The position numbers were made by a program, and so were the translations under genes. A stretch of 28,655 nt of DNA from assembly GCA_964498075.1 (NCBI GenBank), contig CAZCGA010000080.1:1-28655 (forward strand), read 5' to 3'. The notes below the pieces were generated by a model that saw only the letters and a list, made by a program, of their open reading frames with translations, was not told the origin of the DNA and made no database searches. This stretch comes from CAZCGA01 sp964498075 (GTDB lineage: Bacteria > Desulfobacterota > Binatia > HRBIN30). Below are positions 1 through 7,227 of this stretch, piece by piece (the first letter of the stretch is position 1; each line of letters opens with the position of its first letter).

Positions 1-396
1 TCCCCCAAAGAAACCGAGGCGAAGATATAACGAACATGGCTTCTGGGTCAAGTGTGACGCCGCCAGCTGGTCGCACAGTGATGAGCGGCTGCAGGCCTGA
101 TGGCTTGTGGCGTATGGTGCATGGCTGATGGTCCGCAGCATATGCCGAGGCGCACCTCAGTTGTTTCGCGGTTGGCCCAACAGCGCTTCACCACGAAGGA
201 CATCGCTCGCCTGAAGACCATGAACACAACCTCCCCTTGCCCCTCCTTGGTAAGGAGGGGGATCGGAGGCGAGCGTTCGCCCCTCCTTACCCAAGGAGGG
301 GGTCAGCGGGAGGTTGAGCTTCAAGCTGATCGTCACCGGAAGTTCCTGGCCCGGACGCCGCCCCTGAGCTATGCAGAATGAGCCCGAGGCCCGGAC
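1..396. other. gene-free left edge with a palindromic repeat
   Basis: I find no convincing gene here. Open frames on both strands lack family-like sequence and run through the palindromic repeat at 228-315. The only structured content is that repeat. The start of the helicase remnant follows directly. A regulatory role is not evident. Confidence 0.6.
228..315. repeat. REP-like double palindrome, copy 1
   Basis: Two near-perfect palindromes built on CCCCTCCTT and AAGGAGGGG lie at 240-260 and 280-301. They are enclosed by a shorter inverted pair, AACCTCCC at 228-235 and GGGAGGTT at 308-315. The same building blocks recur in a different order at 12480-12598. The non-coding, modular, self-complementary structure fits a REP or MITE-like dispersed element that folds into paired hairpins in DNA or RNA. 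No transposase lies nearby. Confidence 0.8.
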
Positions 397-1264
397 TTGA
401 ACGACACGGCACCGCTTCCAGCGTCCCTGAAGGCGCTCCGCCCCTACCAGCGCCAGTGCCTGGAACGCTTGCGGCAACGCTACCGCGACGGGAAGCGGCG
501 GCTGCTCGTGTCTTTGCCCACCGGCACGGGCAAGACCGTCATCTTTGCCCAGTTCCCGCACTACTTCCGCATGAAGAAGCGGCTCCTCGTGCTGGCCCAC
601 CGCGAGGAGCTGCTGGAGCAGGCCCGGCAGAAATTCCAAGCCGCGGATGCGACCCTGCTCGTGGAGATCGAACAGGCGGGGAAACGCGCCTCGGCGGAGT
701 GCAAGGTGGTGATCGCCTCGGTCCCCACCATCGGCCGCGCCGGCAGTAGGCGCCTCGCGGCGCTCGACCCGCAGGACTTCTATCTCATCGTCGTCGATGA
801 GGCACACCATGCCGTTGCCAAGAGCTACCGCGCCATCTTCGAGCATTTCGAACTGTTCGCCCCAAACTCGCCCAGGATGCTCGTGGGATTCACGGCCACT
901 CCGCGGCGCGGCGACCAGCAGCGGCGAGGTCTTCGAGGAGATCGCGTACAACCGCAGCCTCGAGGAGATGATCCGCGGGCGCTTTCTCTGCGCGATCGCG
1001 GGCTGGCGCGTCATCTCCGATGTGAATCTCGATGCCGTGCAGGTGCGCGGCGGTGACTTCGTCGAGTCGCAGCTGGCGCAGGTGGTGGACGTCGCCGAAC
1101 GCAATGCGCTCCTCCTGCGCGCCTATCAAGACCTCGCGCGGCGACGCCGCTGTATCGTGTTCTGCGTCAACGTGGCCCATGCCCAGGATGTGGCCGCACT
1201 GTTTCGAAATGCCGGGATACGGGCCGCTGCGGTGTGGGGCGCCATGCCAAAGGAGGAGCGACGG
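397..1264 (+). pseudogene. DEAD/DEAH superfamily 2 helicase remnant, frameshifted and truncated
   Basis: The first frame starts at a TTG (397). It carries a Q-motif-like N-terminus, a Walker A motif LPTGTGKT (residues 41-47), the DEAH box in VVDEAHHA (residues 134-137) and the TAT motif of SF2 helicases. At about 915 the homologous reading moves by one base. Deleting one C of the CC at 915-916 joins GFTATPRRGD to SSGEVFEEI and restores a family-like sequence that continues to PKEERR at 1264. After that the frame reads sequence unlike any helicase, so most of the second RecA domain and the C-terminus are missing. The remnant points toward the 3' end of murI, so a rearrangement probably removed its tail. 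The single-base shift could be an assembly error, but the truncation is independent of it. Active helicase product is unlikely. Confidence 0.85.
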
Positions 1265-1343
1265 ACCACAACTCCTCTCGGCGCACGGACGCGCGTGAGG
1301 GGTCTGATGTTGCCGAGAGTACGGCCATGCTCGCTCGCCGTCG

Positions 1344-2198
1344 TCACCGCTCGATGCGCACCGCCGACTCGACCGGGTGGCCCATGAAGCGGCTGCCGAC
1401 TTTGATGAAGCGGTCGGTGGCGTCGGTCACGAAGAAGCTCGTTGAGCCCTGGCCCGAGCGGCGCAGCAGGCCGTAACGGACGAGCGCTTCGCGCGCCGCC
1501 TCGGCGGTTGTTTGCGCCGAGTCGACGAGCCGCACCTTGTCGCCCATGACATCGGCGATCACGCCGGCGAGCAACGGATAGTGCGTGCAGCCGAGGACCA
1601 AGGTGTCGATGCCGCTGCGCTTCAAACTGGTCAGGTACAGCGCCGCGGTGCTGCGCGCGACGTCGTTGTCGACCCACCCCTCCTCCGCCAGCGGGACGAA
1701 CAACGGGCAGGCACGGGTGTAGATCTCCAGCTCCGGATTGAGCCGCTTGAGCGCCTGCGTATACGCGCCACTGGCAATCGTCCCATCGGTGCCGATCACA
1801 CCGATCTTACGGTTCCGTGTCCGCTTCACCGCCGCCCGCGCCCCCGGCTCGATCACGCCGATCACCGGCACGTCGAGCTTGTCGCTCAAGGCGTCGAGGG
1901 CGACCGCGGCCGAGGTGTTGCACGCGACCACCAGCATCTTGATGCCCTTGTCGGCGAGGAAGGCGGCGTTCTCCAGAGAGTAGCGGCGGACGGTCTCCGC
2001 GGACTTCGTGCCGTACGGGTAGCGCGCCGTGTCACCTAGATAGATGAGATGCTCGTGCGGCAACACCTCGGCCATCTGCTGCAGCACGGTGAGGCCGCCG
2101 ATGCCGGAATCGAACACGCCGATTGCGGCCGTGCTCGGCGCACCGTTGTGTCGGCGCTGGCTGCCCGGACGGTGGCCGTTCCGACCCGTCTGCTTCAT
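1344..2198 (-). CDS. murI: glutamate racemase
   Basis: This enzyme makes D-glutamate from L-glutamate for peptidoglycan in the cytoplasm. The 284-residue protein has the N-terminal FDSGIGGL motif (about residues 29-36), the GDTARYPYG stretch and both catalytic cysteines. Cys93 sits in VACNTSAA and Cys204 in LGCTHYPLL, the two-base arrangement of the cofactor-independent racemase family. About 20 extra residues precede the conserved core, so a start at an internal codon is possible. However, the ATG at 2198 overlaps the upstream TGA as ATGA, which supports translational coupling with the radical SAM gene. It is the last gene of the minus-strand operon 4630-1344. Function is highly certain. Its coupling to a glycosyltransferase and a radical SAM protein is not a standard cell-wall arrangement. 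Confidence 0.96.
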   Translation of the reverse strand: MKQTGRNGHRPGSQRRHNGAPSTAAIGVFDSGIGGLTVLQQMAEVLPHEHLIYLGDTARYPYGTKSAETVRRYSLENAAFLADKGIKMLVVACNTSAAVALDALSDKLDVPVIGVIEPGARAAVKRTRNRKIGVIGTDGTIASGAYTQALKRLNPELEIYTRACPLFVPLAEEGWVDNDVARSTAALYLTSLKRSGIDTLVLGCTHYPLLAGVIADVMGDKVRLVDSAQTTAEAAREALVRYGLLRRSGQGSTSFFVTDATDRFIKVGSRFMGHPVESAVRIER

Positions 2199-3277
2199 GG
2201 CTGTCCCGCCACCAGGCGGTGCGCGACTTGGCGATCCAGTGGCGCCTCACCGAAAGTTTTCTCCCACACGCCGGGCGGCTCCATGCAGATGTACAGGGGC
2301 ATACGACTATCGACTTGACGCAGCCATCCTAGCAGCCGCCGATACATTTTCACGCGCAGCCCGCGCCACACGCGTTCCTTGCCGTCGGCGCACGGCACCA
2401 GCTCGCCACTGAGCACCTGGCCGCGCCGGTCGCGCGCCTTGATGGCAGCCTTCAGGCGCGGCGTCATGCGCAGCGTTCCAAGACTCACCCAGGCGACGCG
2501 GCGTGTATCGAGGTCGCGGAAGATCTCCTCGATGGCGCCGTGATAGCCCTCCTCCCAACCGTCGTGGGCAATCAATGGATCGAAGTGCAGCCCGACCTTG
2601 TATCCGCAGGCCTGTACGCGGCGGGCGGCGACGATGCGCTCGGCCAGCGTGGCGGTACCGTGTTCCTCGTGTGTCGTGATGCCCGGAGCGTTCACCGACC
2701 ACGACACGACGACCCGGCCTTTGGGATCGAGACGCAGCAGGTTCTCGATGCAGTCGCTCTTCGTCTTCAGCTCGAGGAGCACGTTGGCGTGCTGCGCGAA
2801 GAACGACACCAGCTCACACGACAGGTCGGTGAGCGGATCGAGCGCCAGGCTGTCGGCCAGCTCCCCGGTACCGATGCGGAACGTGCGTTCCGGATGCGCA
2901 CGCAGCACCGCGCCGATCTCGGCCAGGCCGCCGGCCACGTTGGTGAAGGCTTTGATGGCGGGATTGTTCTCCAGGTAGTCTTGCAGGAAGCAGTAGCTGC
3001 AATCGAAGGGGCAATTGGAGGCGAAGTTCACCACCAGGTAGTTGCAACATACCAGGCCCGTCGTGCCGGCGGGGCAGTGTTGCAGGAAAGAACCGCGATG
3101 CCGTTGCAGCAGCAGGCGGCGCTTGCCGGCTGCGAAGTCGTCACGCGGCTCCGCGTCTGCCGTCTCGTCGACGACGCGCACGGGGACCTCCGGTAGCCGC
3201 GCGCGAATCCGCCGCGCCAGCGGAGACTCTTCCTCGCCGCGTTCGATCCAGACCGTCTCGGGCACCCAGCGCCTCAC
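2195..3277 (-). CDS. SPL-family radical SAM protein (spore photoproduct lyase-like)
   Basis: The 360-residue protein resembles spore photoproduct lyase, a radical SAM enzyme that repairs the UV thymine dimer of spores. The Cx3Cx2C iron-sulfur motif is visible in NCPFDCSYCFLQ (Cys89, Cys93, Cys96). Downstream stretches such as VVSWSVNA and a conserved HDGWEEGYH block match the family. By hand alignment the position of the hydrogen-donor cysteine of the Bacillus enzyme (Cys141) falls in GTGELADSLALD, where there is no cysteine. This resembles the SplB-like branch of non-sporulating bacteria, whose substrate is unclear, so canonical SP lyase activity is doubtful. The start is GTG at 3277, overlapping the upstream stop by 4 bp, and the gene in turn overlaps murI. 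No sporulation gene is in the window. An annotation of DNA photolyase would be wrong mechanistically. Confidence 0.88.
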   Translation of the reverse strand: MRRWVPETVWIERGEEESPLARRIRARLPEVPVRVVDETADAEPRDDFAAGKRRLLLQRHRGSFLQHCPAGTTGLVCCNYLVVNFASNCPFDCSYCFLQDYLENNPAIKAFTNVAGGLAEIGAVLRAHPERTFRIGTGELADSLALDPLTDLSCELVSFFAQHANVLLELKTKSDCIENLLRLDPKGRVVVSWSVNAPGITTHEEHGTATLAERIVAARRVQACGYKVGLHFDPLIAHDGWEEGYHGAIEEIFRDLDTRRVAWVSLGTLRMTPRLKAAIKARDRRGQVLSGELVPCADGKERVWRGLRVKMYRRLLGWLRQVDSRMPLYICMEPPGVWEKTFGEAPLDRQVAHRLVAGQP

Positions 3278-3816
3278 GGGACTTCACCCAACAACTCGAA
3301 GAGCGCGCTGCACGCCGGCGATTCGCTCGCCGCGAGGAGGCGGGCGGCGGCATCCCGTAAAGCTGCAGCGCTGCGGGCGGTGATTTCCACGCGCAGCTCG
3401 TCGCCTTCGAGAAAATCGGGCAGGGTCACGCGGACGCTCGGCGGCAGCCCGAGCTCGTCGATGAGCCGACCGAGCTGGTCTTCGACCGCCGCCAGCTGTG
3501 GGAACCGCACCCGCCGCAGCGCTCCTTTGATCAGCTTGAGCTTGTCGTTGCGGCCGACGGTGCGGCGTCGGGCCGCGTCGATCGGTTCGGCGGCCAGCAC
3601 TTGCACCAACGACGTCCCGTCGCGGGCGGCGATCTCTTCCGCCCACTCCCACAGGTCGCGCAGCTGGTTATCGCCGAGGCGCAGCTCCTGCGCCAGAGCG
3701 AGCACCACCGCCCCGTCGTCGGGCGAGAGCCGGAGCCAGCGGTCGACGGTCACGTCGCTATACTTGCGCGCCGCCGCGACGGCCCGGAACGCTGCCTCCA
3801 ACTCAGATCGCGTCAT
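3274..3816 (-). CDS. conserved-looking 180-aa protein of unknown function
   Basis: I do not recognise the family. The ATG at 3816 lies 14 bp inside the end of the glycosyltransferase gene and the stop overlaps the radical SAM start by 4 bp, so the position in the operon is well fixed. A longer open frame extends to 4113 but runs antisense-like through the glycosyltransferase in a low-quality composition, so I rejected it. The protein is soluble, with no signal peptide or membrane segment. It looks mostly helical in its first 125 residues, with charged repeats such as LALAQELRLGDNQLRDLWEW. The C-terminal third, around VRVTLPDFLEGDELRVEITARS, looks like a small beta-rich or ParB/KH-sized domain. 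It may be a partner of the radical SAM enzyme because the two are translationally coupled. Confidence 0.75.
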   Translation of the reverse strand: MTRSELEAAFRAVAAARKYSDVTVDRWLRLSPDDGAVVLALAQELRLGDNQLRDLWEWAEEIAARDGTSLVQVLAAEPIDAARRRTVGRNDKLKLIKGALRRVRFPQLAAVEDQLGRLIDELGLPPSVRVTLPDFLEGDELRVEITARSAAALRDAAARLLAASESPACSALFELLGEVP

Positions 3817-4630
3817 AGACCGTCGCAAAACCGCGATACCGTTCCGCCTCATCCAGACGGCCGCGACGCGCCGCACCGTCCGCGAGGATCGTACACTTCT
3901 CTGCCAAGACGGCGAGCGTGGCGTGGCGCCGCGCCGGCGGCAGGTTCCCTTCCGCCAGCAGACGCGCCAACGCCGCGACGCGGAAGCGGTCCATCCCCCA
4001 GAATCGCCGCGACAGTTGATCCGCGTGTCCGCCGCGTTTGATGACCAGCGGCTGATCGACGAGCCAGACTGGAGTCGAGCGCGCGATCCGTAGCCACAGG
4101 TCGTAGTCTTCACACGCGGGCAGACTCTCGTCGAAGCCGCCGGCGCGTTCGAACAGATGGCGCCGCAGCATCACCGCCGACGGACTCACCAGGCACAGCC
4201 GCAGGCTGGGCTCGAAGATGTCGCCGCTCGGCTTGCGATGATGCGCACACGGATTGACGCGCACGCCGTTCCGCATCCAGATCTCCTCCGTCTGGCAGAT
4301 GTCCGCCTCCGGGTGTCGCGCGAAGAACTCTATCTGCGCGGCGAGCTTGTCCGGCAACCACAGATCGTCGGAGTCCAGGAAGGCAATCAGATCGCCGCGG
4401 CTCTCGGCCACGCCCAGATTCCGCGCCGCCGCGACACCGCGGTTCTCGGTCCGCACAATACGAATGCGTCCACCGAACTCGCGCGCCAACGCCGCCGCCG
4501 TGCGGTCCGTCGAGCCATCATCGACGACGACCGCGTCCCACTCCGCGTGGCGCTGCGCGCACACCGATACAACCGCCGCGCGCACGAGCGTTCGCCGATT
4601 GAAGGTCGGGATGACCACGCTGACCCGCAC
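3803..4630 (-). CDS. family 2 (GT-A fold) glycosyltransferase
   Basis: The enzyme is expected to transfer a sugar from a nucleotide-sugar donor to a glycan, lipid or protein acceptor at the cytoplasmic face. The 275-residue protein starts at GTG 4630 with VSVVIPTFNR, the usual GT2 opening. It shows the nucleotide-binding VVVDDGSTD (about residues 34-42), the metal-binding DxD-type FLDSDDLW and the catalytic-base region CEDYDLWLR. The remaining 80 residues are helical and less conserved. There is no membrane segment. It is the first gene of the operon ending with murI. No donor or acceptor specificity can be read, and no polysaccharide cluster surrounds it. GTG alignment with the GT2 core and the lack of room upstream support the start. 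Confidence 0.93.
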   Translation of the reverse strand: MRVSVVIPTFNRRTLVRAAVVSVCAQRHAEWDAVVVDDGSTDRTAAALAREFGGRIRIVRTENRGVAAARNLGVAESRGDLIAFLDSDDLWLPDKLAAQIEFFARHPEADICQTEEIWMRNGVRVNPCAHHRKPSGDIFEPSLRLCLVSPSAVMLRRHLFERAGGFDESLPACEDYDLWLRIARSTPVWLVDQPLVIKRGGHADQLSRRFWGMDRFRVAALARLLAEGNLPPARRHATLAVLAEKCTILADGAARRGRLDEAERYRGFATVYDAI

Positions 4631-4642
4631 AGCGAAGTACCT

Positions 4643-4648
4643 ACTATA
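4643..4648 (-). promoter_or_regulatory. possible -10 box of the glycosyltransferase-murI operon
   Basis: On the minus strand TATAGT lies 13-18 bp before the GTG at 4630, close to the sigma70 consensus TATAAT. It is the most AT-rich spot of the short gap. No good -35 box is seen at 17 bp, and the implied leader is only a few bases, so this is a weak candidate. Confidence 0.25.
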
Positions 4649-4690
4649 TGGGGCAGGATCGATAAAGCGCGGCCGTCGAAGACGCCACGG

Positions 4691-5038
4691 TTACTTGAGC
4701 GGGATTGCCGGAAGCCTCCCTAGCGTTTGGTCTGCCGGATCGACGATGATCCCGACGGACTCCACGGCGATCACGCCGCGCCGCCTGCCCGCCGCACGAC
4801 CATTATCGGGCGGCCGTGACGCGGGGCGATGCGTGCCCCGCCGCGCACGCCGCGGGAAATGCGGGCGCGGCGCGTGTCCGGCTTCGGGGAGTGGTTTCGA
4901 GAAGAACCAGAGTAGTCCACAGGCAACCACCAGCAACACGCCCAGCAACGCCCAGGCTTGTACCGTCCCGATTAGTACGTCGCCGCGAATCGCCCCAGTC
5001 GGAAGGGTCGCGGAAAGGAATTCGATATGATTGATCAT
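4691..5038 (-). CDS. small single-pass membrane protein of unknown function
   Basis: The 115-residue protein has one strong hydrophobic segment at about residues 20-46 (VLIGTVQAWALLGVLLVVAC and following), followed by a basic, Arg/Pro-rich cytoplasmic-type tail. The C-terminus, ESVGIIVDPADQTLGRLP, regains a normal composition, so the frame is likely real to the end. An excellent Shine-Dalgarno AGGAGG at 5053-5048 lies 9 nt before the ATG, the best ribosome site in the region. It is monocistronic: 60 bp separate its stop from the glycosyltransferase start, and a long gap lies upstream. I recognise no family. The positively charged tail predicts an N-out, C-in orientation. Confidence 0.7.
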   Translation of the reverse strand: MINHIEFLSATLPTGAIRGDVLIGTVQAWALLGVLLVVACGLLWFFSKPLPEAGHAPRPHFPRRARRGTHRPASRPPDNGRAAGRRRGVIAVESVGIIVDPADQTLGRLPAIPLK

Positions 5039-5370
5039 AGCGGTAAACCTCCTTTCGGAATCGTCGGTGTCTGCGGCACAGGGTAACGCGGTGCGTCACC
5101 CCGTCAAGCCAGTTCCCATTGACGGTTGTGTGAGAATGGAGATCGCCGCTGGCCGCGAGCCCTGCAGCCCGACGCTGCCGTCGCCGCGCCGGCAGCGCGA
5201 AGGTCGTAATACCGCGGTGGTTTCGGCATTTGCGAGACGGCGGATGGGCGGCCTGATCGCCGGCGCCCTTCGCCAGCGCCGCTAATCCGGCGCGGCAGCG
5301 CTTTTCATCGATCCACAGGCTCGGGACCTCGATCGTTGAAGCCGCGCGGCGCTTCGACTACGGTCGGCGC
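5039..5370. other. intergenic region between divergent genes
   Basis: There is no supported gene between the small membrane protein (minus) and the HAD gene (plus). Apart from the ribosome site at 5048-5053, the only structure I see is an 8-bp inverted repeat, CGCTGCCG at 5173-5180 and CGGCAGCG at 5190-5197. It has a 9-nt loop and no following T-run, so it is not a convincing terminator. A plus-strand open frame across 5031-5285 has no family-like sequence. Promoters for both flanking genes should lie here, but none has a clear consensus. Confidence 0.6.
5048..5053 (-). promoter_or_regulatory. ribosome binding site of the small membrane protein
   Basis: The minus strand reads AGGAGG with a 9-nt spacer to the ATG at 5038. 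It fixes the start of the 115-aa membrane protein and is the main argument that this otherwise unrecognised frame is translated. Confidence 0.8.
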
Positions 5371-6063
5371 ATGCGCACCCTGATCGCGTTCGATCTGGAC
5401 GGCGTCATCTACAGCTCCGAGCCGTTCCTGGGCGCGGCCTACCGCGAAGCCATCGCCAACGTGAACGCGCAGCGGCCAGGCTCGTTCTCGCGGGTGCCGA
5501 GCACACGCGAGATCCTCGATCACGTCGGCTGGCCGCTGCCTATCATTCTCGACCGGCTCTTCCCCCACACTGACCGGGCGGCGGTGGACCTACTCTATGC
5601 CGAGGCCCTCGGGGTCATCTGCGCTCACGTCGCGCAGCACGAAGGGATGATGTTCCCGGGTGTACCCGCCACGCTCGATCGTCTGCATCGATCGGGTTTC
5701 ATCCTTGCCGTCGCCTCCAACGGACGGCAGCGCTACATCGAGACGGTGCTCGGCGCCAATCGCATCGGACACTACTTCGCCGCGCTGATGAGCGTCGACG
5801 TGAGCGGTGCGCTCCAGGACAAGGCCGATCTGCTCCGCGCCTACCTCAATCGGCACGACCTGCCGGCGGCGCAGCTCGTCATGGTCGGCGATCGCGCCAG
5901 CGACGTCGAGGCGGCGGCGGCGGTTGGCTGCCGCTTCATCGGCTGTGACTACGGCCACGGCTATCGCCACGAGATCGAAGCGGCGGGCCCGATCGTGTCG
6001 GCATTCGCCCAGCTTCCGGCGGTGATCGCGACGACGCTTTCCAAGCGCGACCGACACGGATAG
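5371..6063 (+). CDS. HAD superfamily hydrolase (phosphoglycolate phosphatase-like)
   Basis: This is a probable cytoplasmic phosphatase acting on a small phosphorylated metabolite through a phospho-aspartate intermediate. The 230-residue protein shows all four HAD motifs in order. Motif I is FDLDGV (Asp8 nucleophile, Asp10 acid). Motif II is ASNG near residue 115, and the motif III Lys is in DKADLL. Motif IV is VMVGDRASDVEAA. A helical C1-type cap lies between motifs I and II, as in the PGP/beta-phosphoglucomutase subfamily. The C-terminus, GCRFIGCDYGHGY, is typical of that branch. The ATG at 5371 places motif I at the usual distance from the N-terminus. The substrate cannot be deduced. The next gene starts 41 bp downstream on the same strand, so co-transcription is possible. 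Confidence 0.9.
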   Translation: MRTLIAFDLDGVIYSSEPFLGAAYREAIANVNAQRPGSFSRVPSTREILDHVGWPLPIILDRLFPHTDRAAVDLLYAEALGVICAHVAQHEGMMFPGVPATLDRLHRSGFILAVASNGRQRYIETVLGANRIGHYFAALMSVDVSGALQDKADLLRAYLNRHDLPAAQLVMVGDRASDVEAAAAVGCRFIGCDYGHGYRHEIEAAGPIVSAFAQLPAVIATTLSKRDRHG

Positions 6064-6104
6064 AATCCGCCGCGTAGTGCAACCCCGACCGAGAGGAGAT
6101 CGTT

Positions 6105-6830
6105 ATGGGTTTGGTGACCGATCACGCGTTGTCTCCGCAGGAGTTCCTCGACGAGTGCGTTGTCTTCAAGCGCGAGCATGCACCGCGGAGCAAGTTCCTG
6201 TACGGCATGGTGCTGGGCAAGCTGAGTGAGGCGCAAGTAAAGCGCTGGGCCAAGGATTTCTATTACTACGTGGACCCGGCCATTCCGACGATCGCCGCAT
6301 GGTTGGCGAGCGCACCGACGTTGCCCGACCGGACGATCTACCAGCTGATCGCCCGCAACCTGGCGGGCGAGATGGGCTACATCAAGGAAGCCGAGCACCA
6401 CGACCTGTACCTGCAGTTCTGCGCCGGCCTCGACATCACGCGCGATCAGCTCCTCGATCATCTGCCACTCGCTTCGACCGTCGGTGCGGCGTCGACGATG
6501 GGCTACTACTGCCGCAACTCCTTTGCCGAGGGGCTCGGCGCGTTCGGGCTCGCCGTCGAGATGGAAGTCCCCGGCCGGCCGAACGGCGCCAAGGTGATCT
6601 ACGACGGCTTGAAGCAGCACTGCAACCTCGACGCCAAGACGCTGGAGTTCTGGGCTATCCACGTCCAGGCCGAAGAGGAGCACGGTGAGAACGCGGTCGC
6701 CGCGCTGGAACGCTGCGGCCAGACGCGTGATCAGCAGGCGCTGATCCGGCGCGCCTTCCGCTTCAGCGTCCTGGCACACGCCGGCATGACCGAAGGCTAC
6801 GACCGCTTCCTCGATACGCCGGCGCACTGA
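6105..6830 (+). CDS. heme-oxygenase-like dimetal oxidoreductase (TenA/PqqC/CADD fold)
   Basis: The 241-residue all-helical protein belongs to the TenA/PqqC-like group now called heme-oxygenase-like dimetal oxidases. It has no thiaminase signature. A dimetal site is visible: a first pair Glu89 with His98 or His99 in AGEMGYIKEAEHH, a second carboxylate at Glu152 or Glu154 in AVEMEVP, and the diagnostic H-x3-E-x2-H triad (His186, Glu190, His193) in IHVQAEEEH. That places it near CADD-type enzymes and iron-containing redox enzymes rather than cofactorless PqqC or TenA. Known members cleave or oxidise amino acids, fatty acids or their own tyrosine (CADD makes p-aminobenzoate). A good GGAGA ribosome site precedes the ATG. 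Its neighbours, a phosphatase and a zinc-ribbon peptide, do not reveal the substrate. Confidence 0.85.
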   Translation: MGLVTDHALSPQEFLDECVVFKREHAPRSKFLYGMVLGKLSEAQVKRWAKDFYYYVDPAIPTIAAWLASAPTLPDRTIYQLIARNLAGEMGYIKEAEHHDLYLQFCAGLDITRDQLLDHLPLASTVGAASTMGYYCRNSFAEGLGAFGLAVEMEVPGRPNGAKVIYDGLKQHCNLDAKTLEFWAIHVQAEEEHGENAVAALERCGQTRDQQALIRRAFRFSVLAHAGMTEGYDRFLDTPAH

Positions 6831-6854
6831 CACCGCCGGCACGCAGTCGCTGCG

Positions 6855-7091
6855 ATGGGCTTGTGGTCGAAACTGTTCCGCCGGCGAAGTCGTTCGACGG
6901 CCGACGAGACGCCGGATGCGGGAGACGAAGCAGGAGAGCCCGCCGCCGACACCGCCACCAACACCATCGAGCTCCCGGCCGAGCCGTTCGTCTTCGAGTG
7001 CCAGTCGTGCGGCAAGGTCTTCGAAGCGCGGCGCAAGCGCGCCCAGTGCCCCGAGTGCGACAGCCGCGACGTCTCGGTGCTGAGCGAATGA
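6855..7091 (+). CDS. small zinc-ribbon protein
   Basis: This is a 78-residue protein. The basic N-terminus (MGLWSKLFRRRSRS) is followed by an acidic Ala/Asp/Glu/Thr-rich linker. A C-terminal zinc ribbon then has two CxxC knuckles, CQSCG near residue 49 and CPECDSRD near residue 66, spaced as in FmdB-like and rubredoxin-like ribbons. The first 14 residues could be an amphipathic membrane or nucleic-acid binding helix. It starts 24 bp after the diiron-type gene, so the two are probably co-transcribed. The linker composition makes it look like an adaptor. No specific function is known to me, but the knuckles make a real gene likely. Confidence 0.75.
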   Translation: MGLWSKLFRRRSRSTADETPDAGDEAGEPAADTATNTIELPAEPFVFECQSCGKVFEARRKRAQCPECDSRDVSVLSE

Positions 7092-7092
7092 A

Positions 7093-7222
7093 GAAAGACA
7101 GACGACGGACAACAGACTCGGAGACAACAGACGATGGACAACAGACTAGAGACGGGCGGTGCCGCCGGCCTGCCGTCTTTATTCCCCAGTCTGTTGTCTG
7201 TCGTCTGAGAGTCTGTCGTCTT
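7093..7222. repeat. inverted repeat of CAGACGAC/ACAACAGACT units abutting polX
   Basis: Purine-rich direct copies such as GACGACGGACAACAGACT lie at 7101-7118 and 7130-7147. The complementary string CAGTCTGTTGTCTGTCGTCTG with a second GAGTCTGTCGTCTT occupies 7187-7222. The two sides can pair over about 20 bp with few mismatches around a GC-rich centre, giving a long hairpin. The sequence is low in complexity and unlike the flanking genes, so it is an inserted repeat and not coding. It ends six bases before the polX ATG and leaves no room for a normal ribosome site. Confidence 0.75.
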
Positions 7223-7227
7223 CCCTC

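Noticed and set aside
157..1104. Long open frame on the minus strand across the helicase remnant
   Set aside because: It is antisense to a recognisable helicase and begins in the repeat at 228-315; composition is Arg/Gly/Ala-rich with no family character.
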